DNA of 64,000 bases from Pirellula sp. (GTDB lineage: Bacteria; Planctomycetota; Planctomycetia; Pirellulales; PNKZ01): NCBI GenBank assembly GCA_013822735.1, contig PNKZ01000005.1:1-64000 (forward strand). The letters are read 5' to 3'. Below the pieces are notes generated by a model. It was not told the DNA's origin. It saw nothing but the letters and a program-made list of their open reading frames with translations, and ran no database searches. The position numbers and the translations under genes were made by a program. This document shows, in pieces, positions 19,922 to 30,059 of this stretch (within the stretch, counting starts at the first letter, position 1; the number at the start of each line of letters is the position of its first letter).

Positions 19922-20463
19922 TCTATGGCGCAAAACTGCGCGATGAAGTCAACGCGTTCGCCGCCGCCGATCGTTTAGTCGAAGAACGACGAACAGGACG
20001 ACTGACGGCCGTGTAAGAACATCCCCGATCGCTCGCCGATCGACTGTTAGTGCGGCATAGGCCGGAACACGACGTGACGCATCCTCGCTATTGTTCGAGA
20101 CGAAAGACGTCGACCGAACCAGCGATCGACGATCCTTTCGTACGGCACGAAGCTCCCAGGCGGCATATACTTATCGTTAGTCGTCGTCTTGAAGATAAAG
20201 AACACGTACTGCGCGATATGGATAAACGTCGTGTTGGATGTGATTCACGTCCGCGCCGGACGAGACGCGGCGAGAACTCTCGGGTGAACGTAAGATGCCC
20301 GCCGTATGGGACTTGTAGATCTATGTTCGCAGCGTGGAGAGCAACCCAACCAAGTTTCATCGACATCTCCGGAGGATTGCGTTTAGGATCGGCTCGTCAC
20401 TTGACCTTGGCTTGGTTTTCGACAATGATTCGAAGCAACTAAGCGCCTCGTGAACGGTGTTTG
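19922..20463. other. Intergenic region, no supported gene
   Basis: About 540 bases with only short frames, none with a convincing start or product. It should hold the promoter for the next small gene. I see no clear hairpin terminator after the porin. Confidence 0.45.
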
Positions 20464-20886
20464 ATGCGAATTCTTATCGGAATCTTGCTGCTGTTTGCAA
20501 TGCTCGCGCACGCGGCCTTGGGCTGCTGCCGTATGCGTGATAGCGAAGCTTGCGACAGGCATTCGCACGAGCAGTCGACTCGATCGCACTGCCGGCATCA
20601 ATGCAACGAGTCGAATTCATCTTCATCTCGCCCCGCTGAAGAAGTTTCGTGGCCGGCGCCTGCGCACGACCACGCCTGCTGTTGCCGAGGCGACTGCCAG
20701 TCGTTGCCGATGCATCGAGTGAAGGTGGTTAATCCGCCAACCGATGTGCGCATCATCCTAGCCCCGCCGAATGCGCTGCCGCGATTTGCGATTCTCGCAA
20801 AGGCCGACTGTGACCGATATTTTGATTCGCATAGGGCGGCGCCGGCAGTCCGTCTACACGTCTCTTATCAGATATTTTTGATCTGA
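20464..20886 (+). CDS. Small exported Cys/His-rich protein, paralogue of the one at 8096-8557
   Basis: A 140-residue protein starting at ATG 20464 (a TTG directly precedes it). The signal region ends AHAALGCCRMRD, followed by a Cys/His/Ser-rich middle (CDRHSHEQ, HCRHQCNES, HDHACCCRGDCQ) and the terminal RLHVSYQIFLI. The same plan occurs in the first gene of the metal RND operon (8096-8557). Many Cys and His in an exported protein suggest metal binding. It is on the same strand as the SulP, phosphatase and metal-ATPase genes beyond, which fits a metal-stress setting. Family not recognised. Confidence 0.65.
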   Translation: MRILIGILLLFAMLAHAALGCCRMRDSEACDRHSHEQSTRSHCRHQCNESNSSSSRPAEEVSWPAPAHDHACCCRGDCQSLPMHRVKVVNPPTDVRIILAPPNALPRFAILAKADCDRYFDSHRAAPAVRLHVSYQIFLI

Positions 20887-21234
20887 TTCTTCCCGTCGAA
20901 CGGTGTTCGTGAACGAACGTGTCGCATCGACGGCTAGCTCCGTTCGGCTCGGCCTCAAGTCCCTCGTTCGACATTGATGGGCAAGCGTTGTCCGCGCCGG
21001 CCGTTCTTCATCGGCTGTTGATCCCATCACTGCAACGGACGCCGGGAACAAGGCGACTGCTTCTTCAATCCCGACGGTCATCGGCCGCCGCGTGACGCAC
21101 CACGCAAACTATTAGTCGTCGTGGTATCGACCGTCGATGGGCGACGCGACTTCTGCAAGCAGATTCATAACGCCTGGTCTTGGCCGTTACACCCTCGTCA
21201 CGGCTCGAAGAAACGAAGGATAACGGACCATCTC

Positions 21235-23496
21235 ATGATGCCAGCAAACTATTTGTCGGGGACGGTTCCACGCGACCTCACGGCAGGCCTGGTCGTATTT
21301 CTCGTGGCGCTGCCGTTATGTTTGGGTGTGGCGCTGGCTTCGGGAGCCCCGTTGCTCTCGGGAGTACTTTCGGGGATCGTCGGTGGAATCGTGGTTGGAG
21401 CGATAAGTCGCTCTCAGACGAGCGTTAGCGGGCCGGCGGCGGGCCTAGCTGCAATCGTGATGGCGCAAATCGCCGAGCTGAACTCGTTTCCCGCCTTTTT
21501 GATGTCCGTGGTGATCGCCGGCGTTATCCAGATCGTGCTGGGCGCGGTAAGGGCCGGATTTATCGCCGACTTCGTCCCCTCCAGCGTGATCAAGGGACTG
21601 CTCGCCGCAATCGGCGTCATCTTGATCTTGAAACAGATTCCTCACCTGTTGGGGCATGACGCCGATCCGCAAGGCGACATGGCCTTCCAGCAACCGGATA
21701 ACGCCAACACCTTTACCGAACTCGCGCGAATGTTTGGACATGTTCACTTCGGCGCCGCGGTCATCGGTTTGCTTTCCGTTGCGCTGTTGGTGTTCTGGGC
21801 CCGTTACAAGCCGGTGAAAAATTCCGTGGTCCCGGCGCCTTTGGTCGTCGTCTTGTTCGGACTGGGGCTCAGCGCGCTGTTTCAACGAATCGGCGGCGCT
21901 TGGGCGATTGAGCCGAGTAATTTCGTGCAAGTGCCGGTAGCCGACAGCCTGACAGGTTTCCTGGCATTGTTGCAACGACCCGACTTTTCGCAATGGTCCA
22001 ATCCGGCCATCTACACCGCCGGCCTCACCATCGCCGCCGTGGCCTCCTTAGAAACACTGCTGAATTTGGAGGCGGTCGACAAGATCGACCCTCAGCAACG
22101 CACCTCGCCTCCCAGCCGAGAGCTGCTGGCTCAGGGCGTCGGAAACGTCGTCGTCGGATTAATCGGCGGCATTCCGATCACTTCGGTGATTGTCCGCAGC
22201 TCGGTCAACATCAACTCAGGTGCCCGTACGAAGCTCGCGACGATAGTGCATGGATTGTTGCTGCTGATCAGCGTCGTGTTCCTACCGCTTTGGTTGAACA
22301 AGATTCCGTTGTCGAGTTTGGCGGCGATTCTGCTGGTCACCGGGTTCAAGCTCGTCAGCCCGAAGCTAATCGTGCAGATGTGGCGGGAAGGGCGCTACCA
22401 GTTCGTACCTTTCGCACTGACGGTAATCGCCATCGTTTTTACCGACTTGCTCATTGGCGTCTTGATCGGACTAACGGTGAGCGTCAGCTTTATTCTCAAC
22501 AGTAATCTGCGCCGTCCGATCCGTCGCTTCGTCGAGAAACATCTCGGCGGCAACGTGCTGCATATTGAACTGGCTAATCAGGTCAGCTTTCTAAATCGCG
22601 CCGCACTGCTCCGAGTGTTGGAAACGATTCCGCGCGGCGGTCACGTGTTGTTCGACGCACAAGACACGGACTATATCGATCCGGACGTCTTGAGTCTAAT
22701 CCGCGACTTTCAGGAGCAGACGGCGCCGGCGCGCGGCTTGACGGTCAGTCTCCTTGGATTTCGCAGCAAGTATCAGCTTCACGATCAAACGCAGTATGTG
22801 GACTACTCCACGCGCGAACTTCAAAATCGACTTACGCCTCAGCAAGTACTGCAAATCCTAACCGACGGCCATAATCGGTTCCGCACCGGTCAACGCCTGA
22901 CCCGCGATCTAGGCCGGCAAGTTCGCTCCACTTCCGACGGACAGCATCCCCTGGCCGTGATCCTTAGTTGCATCGATTCGCGCGCACCGGCCGAATTAAT
23001 TTTCGATCTGGGGTTGGGCGATATCTTCGGCATCCGTGTCGCGGGCAATATTCTCAGTCGTGAAGTGCTCGGGAGCATGGAGTATGCGTGCGCCATAGCC
23101 GGAGCCAAGCTGATTCTCGTCATGGGGCACACGCGATGCGGCGCCGTGAGCGCGGCAGTCGATTTGGCTCGCTCGACGGAGAACGCCGGCGACGCGACCG
23201 GCTGCGAGCACTTGGAGTCGATCGTCACGGTCATTCAACAATCGGTCGATCCGCTCGCTTGTCGCAATCTCGGAGAAGTTCCGGAAGCCGAAAAGCGAAA
23301 CTTTGTCGATGCGGTCGTGCGGGCCAACGTCGCACGCGTCACGGAACTAGTCCTCCGGCAAAGTCGAATGCTGAACGACCTGCACCGGGAGGGAAAGGTG
23401 GCGATCATCGGCGCCGTTTACGACGTCGCCGACGGCGGCATCGAGTTCCTGCCCCATGCGGACAAGTGCGTTGAAACTCCCGAATCCCGCAACTGA
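21235..23496 (+). CDS. SulP-family anion transporter fused to beta-carbonic anhydrase
   Basis: A 753-residue fusion. The N-terminal two-thirds are a SulP/SLC26 transporter (many helices from DLTAGLVVFLVALPLCLGVA, the GLIGGIPITSVIVRSSVN segment, then a STAS-like part with HVLFDAQDTDYIDPDVLSLI). The C-terminal third is a beta-class carbonic anhydrase with zinc residues in SCIDSR (Cys579, Asp581, Arg583) and GHTRCGA (His632, Cys635). The fusion suggests bicarbonate uptake or export with direct CO2/HCO3- conversion at the membrane. Upstream in-frame codons back to 21121 are open, but AAGGA about 14 bases before the ATG-ATG pair favours 21235. The gene runs nearly into the phosphatase gene (29-base gap). 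Confidence 0.92.
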   Translation: MMPANYLSGTVPRDLTAGLVVFLVALPLCLGVALASGAPLLSGVLSGIVGGIVVGAISRSQTSVSGPAAGLAAIVMAQIAELNSFPAFLMSVVIAGVIQIVLGAVRAGFIADFVPSSVIKGLLAAIGVILILKQIPHLLGHDADPQGDMAFQQPDNANTFTELARMFGHVHFGAAVIGLLSVALLVFWARYKPVKNSVVPAPLVVVLFGLGLSALFQRIGGAWAIEPSNFVQVPVADSLTGFLALLQRPDFSQWSNPAIYTAGLTIAAVASLETLLNLEAVDKIDPQQRTSPPSRELLAQGVGNVVVGLIGGIPITSVIVRSSVNINSGARTKLATIVHGLLLLISVVFLPLWLNKIPLSSLAAILLVTGFKLVSPKLIVQMWREGRYQFVPFALTVIAIVFTDLLIGVLIGLTVSVSFILNSNLRRPIRRFVEKHLGGNVLHIELANQVSFLNRAALLRVLETIPRGGHVLFDAQDTDYIDPDVLSLIRDFQEQTAPARGLTVSLLGFRSKYQLHDQTQYVDYSTRELQNRLTPQQVLQILTDGHNRFRTGQRLTRDLGRQVRSTSDGQHPLAVILSCIDSRAPAELIFDLGLGDIFGIRVAGNILSREVLGSMEYACAIAGAKLILVMGHTRCGAVSAAVDLARSTENAGDATGCEHLESIVTVIQQSVDPLACRNLGEVPEAEKRNFVDAVVRANVARVTELVLRQSRMLNDLHREGKVAIIGAVYDVADGGIEFLPHADKCVETPESRN

Positions 23497-23524
23497 CTTC
23501 CCATCCACGCGCTGCGGCGGAAAG

Positions 23525-25027
23525 ATGAATTCCGGCTTAGAAAACTTGCCCGTTCCCGAAACGAAGAAACCGCCGCGCGCCTTGTGGCGACGTTGGTCGA
23601 TCAGCACTCAATTGCTGTTGGCCGTCAACGTACCGCTCGCGCTGGCGCTCGGGCTGTTGCTCGCGCTCGACTACCGTCGTGAGATGCGAGACGCAATCGC
23701 TGAAAAACATGCCGGGCTGAACGAAGAAGCGATGATGATCTATCGCGGACTCTATTATCTCGGGCAACGTGAAACTCCCGAAGCCATCCAACGCTACATC
23801 GACTCGGTTTGCAGTCATATGCAAGAGTCGCAGTCGCCCGGCCATCGCATCGCCGTTCGTTGGCGCGGCGGACTGCTACAGGCGCAGCCCGGCCAAGGCA
23901 GTACTCCGGATATTCTGGAGACGATGCAAAGAGCCGCCCAGTCGCCCGACTATTTAGCCTCCTTGGGTGACGAAACGTTAGTCGTCGGGCAGTTTTCCGG
24001 GCGCGGAGTTCACGTGTACGTCTCCGAGTACACGACAAGCATTCGACGATCAATTCGCCAGAACATTCTTTACCATTTGGGGTCACTCGTCGTCCTAGCG
24101 CTTGTGGCGGCTTCGATCGTCAATCCCGTGCTTTGGCGAATTGTGACGCGTCCGATGCGAAGGCTTTCGCGAGGGGTCGCTCGCGTCGCTGCAGGAGAGT
24201 ACGGCGTTCCCGTGGGCGACTTCCATAGCCGGGAGTCGAAGGAGCTGTCCGAGGCGATTGAAACGATGAGCGCCGCCCTGTCGGCCAACGAACTGCAACA
24301 TCGCGCTCAGATGGCTCAGGCGAAAAAGATTCAAACACACCTTCTGCCTCAAGTCATCCGGATTGACGGACTGGATCTCGCTAGAGTGTTTGCGCCGGCT
24401 GATGCGGTCGCCGGCGATTACTACGATTTAATTCGACTGCCGGACGACACGTGGCTTATCTGCGTGGCGGACGTGACCGGTCACGGCATACCTGCCGCCT
24501 TCGGTTCCGTAATTCTCAAAACGGTATTGTTGAGCGCCGCCGAACATCAATTCGAACCGGGCCGAATCTTGCAATACGTCAATCAGCGCTTAACAGTGCT
24601 GTTGCCGGATCAATTCGCTTCGATGTTTCTCGGTCGGTGGGTGCCCGCGTCGCTTCGTTTCAACTATGCCAGCGCCGGCCACGAGCCGGGCTTACTGATC
24701 TCTCCGGAAGGAAAAATCCGTTTGCTGAAGGCGACCGGTCCTCTATTGGGGATTGACGATGCGATGTCCTGGGACACGGAGGCCGTCGATTTACTACCAG
24801 GTGAGAGAGTGCTTCTGACGACCGACGGAGTCGCGGAAGCCGGCACTCCCGACGCTCAATTGTTCGGCAGAGAGCGGCTGGCGAAGGTCGTCGAGGATTG
24901 CATCGACCTTACGCCGCAGGAGACCGTGCAAGCGATTCACGGGGCGATCCTCGAACATCAAGCGGGCGAACGGCCGACGGATGATTTGACGATTCTGTTG
25001 ATGGAATCCAAGCGTCTCGTCATCTGA
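23525..25027 (+). CDS. Membrane-bound HAMP-SpoIIE (PP2C-type) phosphatase
   Basis: A 500-residue signalling phosphatase of the RsbU/SpoIIE type. It has an N-terminal membrane helix (LLLAVNVPLALALGLLLALD), a periplasmic sensor region of about 140 residues, a second helix (LGSLVVLALVAASIVNPVLW), a HAMP linker and the phosphatase domain from about residue 280. The metal-binding start VAGDYYDLI and the CVADVTGHGIPAAF motif are intact, and the end TDDLTILLM is typical. Such enzymes release partner-switching anti-sigma systems in response to stress. The ATG at 23525 lies 29 bases past the SulP stop, so the two are probably co-transcribed and might sense carbon or pH; this is inference. GGAAAG sits just upstream. 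Confidence 0.9.
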   Translation: MNSGLENLPVPETKKPPRALWRRWSISTQLLLAVNVPLALALGLLLALDYRREMRDAIAEKHAGLNEEAMMIYRGLYYLGQRETPEAIQRYIDSVCSHMQESQSPGHRIAVRWRGGLLQAQPGQGSTPDILETMQRAAQSPDYLASLGDETLVVGQFSGRGVHVYVSEYTTSIRRSIRQNILYHLGSLVVLALVAASIVNPVLWRIVTRPMRRLSRGVARVAAGEYGVPVGDFHSRESKELSEAIETMSAALSANELQHRAQMAQAKKIQTHLLPQVIRIDGLDLARVFAPADAVAGDYYDLIRLPDDTWLICVADVTGHGIPAAFGSVILKTVLLSAAEHQFEPGRILQYVNQRLTVLLPDQFASMFLGRWVPASLRFNYASAGHEPGLLISPEGKIRLLKATGPLLGIDDAMSWDTEAVDLLPGERVLLTTDGVAEAGTPDAQLFGRERLAKVVEDCIDLTPQETVQAIHGAILEHQAGERPTDDLTILLMESKRLVI

Positions 25028-25076
25028 GTGAAAACACGAAATCTCTTTTAGCACAACAAAACAAGGCGGCGAGAAC

Positions 25077-27533
25077 ATGTCCGACAAAACACGAATTGAA
25101 GTTTCATTACTACTGCCGACCGTTTCCGACGCGCGCGACCGGTGCCTTCAACGCTTGGGCGAGTTGCTGAAAGTAAAAGCGGGAATCGAGTCGACGCACG
25201 TGCCGGAAATCAAAGACGGGCAAGTCACCGAGATCTGCATCCACTATGATCCCGAGCAGCTGTCGATCGGCGACGTGCGCGAACTGGCCAAGCGCGCGGG
25301 CGCGGAACTGAACAGCCGCTTCGGTCATCTCTTCGTACAAACGGAGTCGATGCACGCCCGCAAAGCTCACTCCGTCGAAGCGCAGATCGAAAAGCTATCC
25401 GGTGTTTTGGACGCCGACGTTTCCGCGACCGGAGCGCTGCGGATCGAATTTGATCGGAAGGTTACCGATGAAAGCGCCGTGCGAGCGGCCTTGCGCAAAA
25501 TCAATCTCAAAGTCACTGAAGACCGTCGAACGACGCCGCCCCCGACAGAAACGGCGAAGGCCTCGAACGAACGCGATGAACAACACGATCATGAGCACGG
25601 CGGGCCGTTCGGTGAGCAATCGGAACTGATCTTCGCGCTCGTTTGCGGCGGCTTGCTGCTCGTCGGATGGCTGTTGTCGATCTCGACGACCGTAACGACC
25701 TGGGCGCCGTGGGGGCTGTATGTGGCGGCCTACTTCTTCGGAGGCTTCTTCACCGTTCGTGAGGCCGTCGAGAATATCCGGGCCGGTCGATTTGAAATTG
25801 ATTTCTTGATGCTGGTAGCGGCGGTCGGAGCCGCCACGCTCGGTGAGTGGGCGGAAGGCGCACTGCTGTTGTTTCTCTTCAGTCTCGGGCACGCCCTGGA
25901 ACACTACGCGATGGGGCGCGCCAAGCGGGCGATTGAAGCGCTCGCCGAGCTCGCACCCCCGACGGCGCTTGTCCGGCGAAACGGGAAAGAAGAGAACGTT
26001 CCGGTCGAGCAACTCCGGGCAGGCGAGATCGTCATCGTCAAACCGAACGAGCGCATTCCCGCGGACGGCTTCGTGGTCAAAGGCGAGAGCAGCGTTAATC
26101 AAGCTCCGATCACCGGCGAAAGCGTGCCAGTGGACAAGCGTCCCGTCACCGATCCGCAGCAGGCGGCGGCCAATCCGGATCGTCTCGACGCGCAGTATCG
26201 CGTCTTCGCCGGAACCATCAACGACAGCGGCGCATTGGAGGTTCAAGTCACGAAGCCGGCCACCGAATCGACGCTGGCCCGTGTCGTTCAAATGGTGCGC
26301 GAGGCGGAAACTCAAAAATCTCCTACCCAGCGCTTCACCGACAGATTCGAACGCTACTTCGTCCCGTTTGTTCTGGGATTCGTCGTGTTGCTCCTGTTTG
26401 CCGGCTTCGTAGTCGACGAACCGTTCAGCGCCTCATTTTATCGCGCCATGGCGGTCTTGGTCGCGGCCAGCCCTTGTGCGTTGGCTATTTCCACTCCTAG
26501 CGCCGTTCTGAGCGGCGTGGCGCGCGCCGCGCGAGGCGGCGTGTTAATCAAAGGAGGCGGACCGCTGGAAAGCCTGGGCACGCTGAGCGCAATCGCCTTC
26601 GATAAAACGGGTACGCTGACGGAAGGAAAGCCGCGACTTACCGACGTCGTGGCCGCGACGGGCGCCTCGGAGGAGGAACTACTGCGCGTCGCCGTCGCCG
26701 TCGAACGTCTAAGCGACCATCCGCTCGCGGCAGCCGTGCTCCAAGGGAGCAAAGAACGACTAAAGAGCGCCCCCGCAGGAGAGGCCCATGACGTCGAAAG
26801 TATCACTGGTCGCGGCGTCAAAGCCACGGTGGACGGTCAGCCGGTTTATATCGGCAAAGAGAAGCTGTTCGCGGAGGTAGGCGGCGCCCCCATACCGGAA
26901 GCGCTGCGCGCCGACGTTGAAAAACTGAAGGCGAGCGGACGTACGACGATGATTGTCCGCCGCGGCGACGCCTATCTGGGCGTGCTGGGCCTGATGGACA
27001 CGCCGCGCGAAGCCGCCAAGGACGTGATCACGCGGCTTAAGGGATTGGGCGTGCGAAGAATGATTATGCTCTCCGGCGACAATCAACAAGTCGCCGTTGC
27101 CGTCGCCGGTGCCGTCGGAATTCAAGAAGCCTGGGGGGACTTGATGCCGGACGACAAAGTCCAATCAATTAAGAAACTCCGCGCCGAAGGAGGTGTCGCC
27201 ATGGTCGGCGACGGCGTCAATGACGCGCCCGCGATGGCGAACGCTACGGTCGGAATCGCCATGGGGGCGGCGGGTTCCGACGTCGCGTTGGAAACGGCGG
27301 ACATCGCGCTCATGGCGGATGACCTAAATCATCTCCCTTTCGCCGTCGGTTTGAGCCGACAAAGCAGTCGAATCATTCGCCAAAATCTTTGGTTCAGCCT
27401 CGGAATGGTCGCATTTCTCGTGCCTGCGACAGTTTTCGGACTGGGAATCGGTACCGCGGTACTGCTCCATGAAGGATCGACGTTGCTCGTCGTATTTAAC
27501 GCACTACGTCTTTTGGCCTATCAAACCCGATGA
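25077..27533 (+). CDS. P1B-4-type heavy-metal-transporting ATPase
   Basis: An inner-membrane metal export ATPase, 818 residues. It has the transmembrane SPC motif (Ser465-Pro-Cys467) and a late HEGST, features of the P1B-4 group (Co, Zn or Fe), not the CPC motif of Cu or Zn/Cd pumps. Phosphorylation site DKTGTLT is at Asp509, with GDGVNDAP downstream and SDHPLAAAV in the nucleotide domain. The N-terminus carries two HMA-like domains that lack the CxxC motif (residues 5-75 and about 95-150), then a His-rich linker (DEQHDHEHGG). It starts 50 bases after the phosphatase gene and is probably in the same transcript. Substrate is inferred from motif only. Confidence 0.9.
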   Translation: MSDKTRIEVSLLLPTVSDARDRCLQRLGELLKVKAGIESTHVPEIKDGQVTEICIHYDPEQLSIGDVRELAKRAGAELNSRFGHLFVQTESMHARKAHSVEAQIEKLSGVLDADVSATGALRIEFDRKVTDESAVRAALRKINLKVTEDRRTTPPPTETAKASNERDEQHDHEHGGPFGEQSELIFALVCGGLLLVGWLLSISTTVTTWAPWGLYVAAYFFGGFFTVREAVENIRAGRFEIDFLMLVAAVGAATLGEWAEGALLLFLFSLGHALEHYAMGRAKRAIEALAELAPPTALVRRNGKEENVPVEQLRAGEIVIVKPNERIPADGFVVKGESSVNQAPITGESVPVDKRPVTDPQQAAANPDRLDAQYRVFAGTINDSGALEVQVTKPATESTLARVVQMVREAETQKSPTQRFTDRFERYFVPFVLGFVVLLLFAGFVVDEPFSASFYRAMAVLVAASPCALAISTPSAVLSGVARAARGGVLIKGGGPLESLGTLSAIAFDKTGTLTEGKPRLTDVVAATGASEEELLRVAVAVERLSDHPLAAAVLQGSKERLKSAPAGEAHDVESITGRGVKATVDGQPVYIGKEKLFAEVGGAPIPEALRADVEKLKASGRTTMIVRRGDAYLGVLGLMDTPREAAKDVITRLKGLGVRRMIMLSGDNQQVAVAVAGAVGIQEAWGDLMPDDKVQSIKKLRAEGGVAMVGDGVNDAPAMANATVGIAMGAAGSDVALETADIALMADDLNHLPFAVGLSRQSSRIIRQNLWFSLGMVAFLVPATVFGLGIGTAVLLHEGSTLLVVFNALRLLAYQTR

Positions 27534-28128
27534 ACCGGAGCTGGAATCGCCGACATCGTCGTGGTACGTCGGCGCATGCGAGTCGGCCGAACTGCGAACT
27601 ATCCGGACGATCGAGTTGTTCTTGCGACGGAGTTGCCGGACATGAAGCGCCTCGAGCGGAATATGCAAACCATCTGCGGAGACTCGGGTACGGCGCTGCT
27701 CGCGAGTCCATTCTTACTTCCACCGTTCGCGGCGGCATAAACAACTTGGGACAATGTCACCGCGGCGGATAACGTTGCCGCATCACCTCGCACAATGCGG
27801 GCTCGGCAATCTCGTGCTTATGACCGGCCGGGCGGGAGTCGCCGTGTTTGCGCGGGCGTTCTCCGGATAAGCTGCGCGAAACACCGGTGCGATCCCCTTC
27901 CCCAATACGCCGACTTCGTTGAAGGCGTTCGTCATCGCGTCGACGTCGGCTTCGAGCAGTTGCCGTGCGTATATCGAATCATTAGAAATACCATTCCGGT
28001 CGAGACGCCACGCGGATTTCGAGACCCGCTTGGTGAACTAATGTCGCACCGACGACTCGTCTTCCGCGCCATTGCGGACGATGCCGAGCAAACGAAGTGC
28101 TTCAATCATTGAAACTTAGGAGCGCACT
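27534..28128. other. Intergenic region, no supported gene
   Basis: About 600 bases after the metal ATPase. A plus frame at 27795-28112 is open for 105 codons but has no recognisable product and uses codons unlike its neighbours. Nothing else is convincing. Confidence 0.45.
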
Positions 28129-29715
28129 ATGAGGCCTCAGGAAGTTATTTCTCGACGAGCCGTGTTGCAAGCAGGCACTGTCGCGCTAACCGCCGCTTGC
28201 CTGCCAAGCTCCGCCGTTGCGGCAGTTGATGCAACGGACGAAGCCGGGCTGCGCACTATTCCGGGAACTGAATGGTCCTACCACTTAATCCCCTTCGATG
28301 AACACGGACGGGAGCGCCCTTGGCACGGCCGACTTGTCAGCGAGCAAGTTCAAGACCGCTTGAAAAGCCGTCCGTTCACGGATGTTTTTATCTTCAGCCA
28401 CGGGTGGCGCGGTGACGTTTCGGACGCCGTCGATCAGTACGACGCCTGGGTTGGCGCCATGGCGGGCTGTACGGCCGATCTTGCCGCCGTGAAACGAGAG
28501 CGACCGGACTTTTCTCCGCTCTTAATCGGCGTGCACTGGCCGAGCCTTCCGTTCGGCGACGAGGAGTTACGAGCTTATCAAGCGGCGGCAATCGGGCCGG
28601 CAAGGCGGCGAAACGACGACGAACGGGTAGATTTTTTCGCCCGGCGCATCTCCGACTCTCGTCGCGCCCAAGGCGCCCTGCGCACGATTCTCTCCGCCGC
28701 CGATCAACCGCCGACGGAAGTACTTTCACGAGACGTCGCGCGAGCATTTTTTGACCTCCAAACGGAAGCGGGCCTGCGTGCGAACCGAACGTCCGCACCG
28801 GGAGCCGATTGCGAACCGTTTGATCCTACGCAGCTTTACGCGCAGATCCGTTCCGATCGGCGCGGCGGCGGCGACGGCGGATTTCAGGGCGCCGACGACC
28901 TGAACGGATTTCTGCAAATGCTGGGGTACTTATCCTTTTGGAAGATGAAAGATCGGGCTCGAATGTTCGGCGAAACCGGCGCCCATCAACTTCTTCAGTC
29001 ATTGCAGCGGCTAGACGCCGGTCGCGACGTGCGCTTTCACTTGATGGGACATAGTTTCGGATGCATCGTCGTCTCGGCTTGCGTCGCGGGCCCGCCGGGA
29101 GCGCGAACGAAGCCGCTTCCCGTCGCTTCCTTAAGTTTGGTACAAGGCGCCTTGTCGTTGTGGGCCTATTGCTCCAATGTCGAACAAGGAATCGCCGCTT
29201 AGACCGAACCCACACGGGTCGGTACGCCGGGTTATTTTCGTCCGCTCATCGAACGACGGCTCGTGAACGGGCCGATCCTGACGACGCAATCGACGTTCGA
29301 TGCCGCCGTCGGCGAGCTCTATCCCTGGGCGGCTTGGTGGCGAGGCCAAGTGGTCATGGCGTCCGCCGATCAAGTACCGAAACCAAAATACGGCGCGATC
29401 GGCGCCTACGGAATTTGCGGACCGGGTTGCGAAACCACGGAGGTCGAGATTCAAAGCACTCGGCATGACTACGGCTTTCAATCCGGCAAGATCTACAATT
29501 TGGATTGCAGTCGAATCATCTGCAACGGCTCGGGGGCTTCCGGAGCGCACAGCGATATTTGTCATCCGGAAGTCGCTCATCTCGTCTGGCAAGCGGCGAG
29601 CGTCAGGCTCGATCGGAGGCCCGCTCCGGTAGTTCCGCCGACGCCGAAACCGATCGATCCGCCGACTCGACCATTACGAAGAGCTATTCAGCGATTTCTC
29701 CAGGGCAAGTCCTGA
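28129..29715 (+). pseudogene. Alpha/beta-hydrolase-like exported protein interrupted by an in-frame TAG
   Basis: One continuous reading frame broken only by a TAG at 29200-29202. The first part (357 codons) has a Tat-type signal (SRRAVLQAGTVALTAACLPS, possibly a lipoprotein), FIFSHGWRGD and the nucleophile motif GHSFG (Ser309). After the stop the same frame continues with PGYFRPLIERRLVNGPILTT and a C-terminal domain ending RAIQRFLQGKS. This downstream half clearly belongs to the same protein, since its sequence fits the hydrolase family and the codon use is unchanged. So it is either a recent nonsense mutation or a sequencing error. If real, the truncated product would keep the nucleophile but lose the rest of the fold. 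Confidence 0.8.
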
Positions 29716-30059
29716 TCACGTCTAGCCGCCCGAGCAGTGAGTCGGAGTGCGTTAAACGACGGCCCACGGAGTCGCTACGTCTCCGGTCAAATCACATGGC
29801 CGCACCAACGATTTGCGGTCGTTATGCGTCGCCCAGGGGCGAGGTCTTGTTCAGGCTGCGCCCAAATCGAAGGTTGTTGTCCGAGCAGTTTTCCAAATCG
29901 ATACTTCAGATTCGGCGAAAAGGGAAGTCCGGCATCGGTTCCGACGCCGTTCATAAGCGAAGCAAGGCTGGGCGACTTCGTCTATTAAAGCGCGACAGGA
30001 GGAGGCGCTACCGTCGACCCGACTCCGACGGCCTCGGCCTCCGATCCCCGAGTTCGTTT
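29716..30059. other. Intergenic, no supported gene
   Basis: About 340 bases between the broken hydrolase gene and the convergent TPR gene. I see no gene or clear terminator hairpin. Confidence 0.45.
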
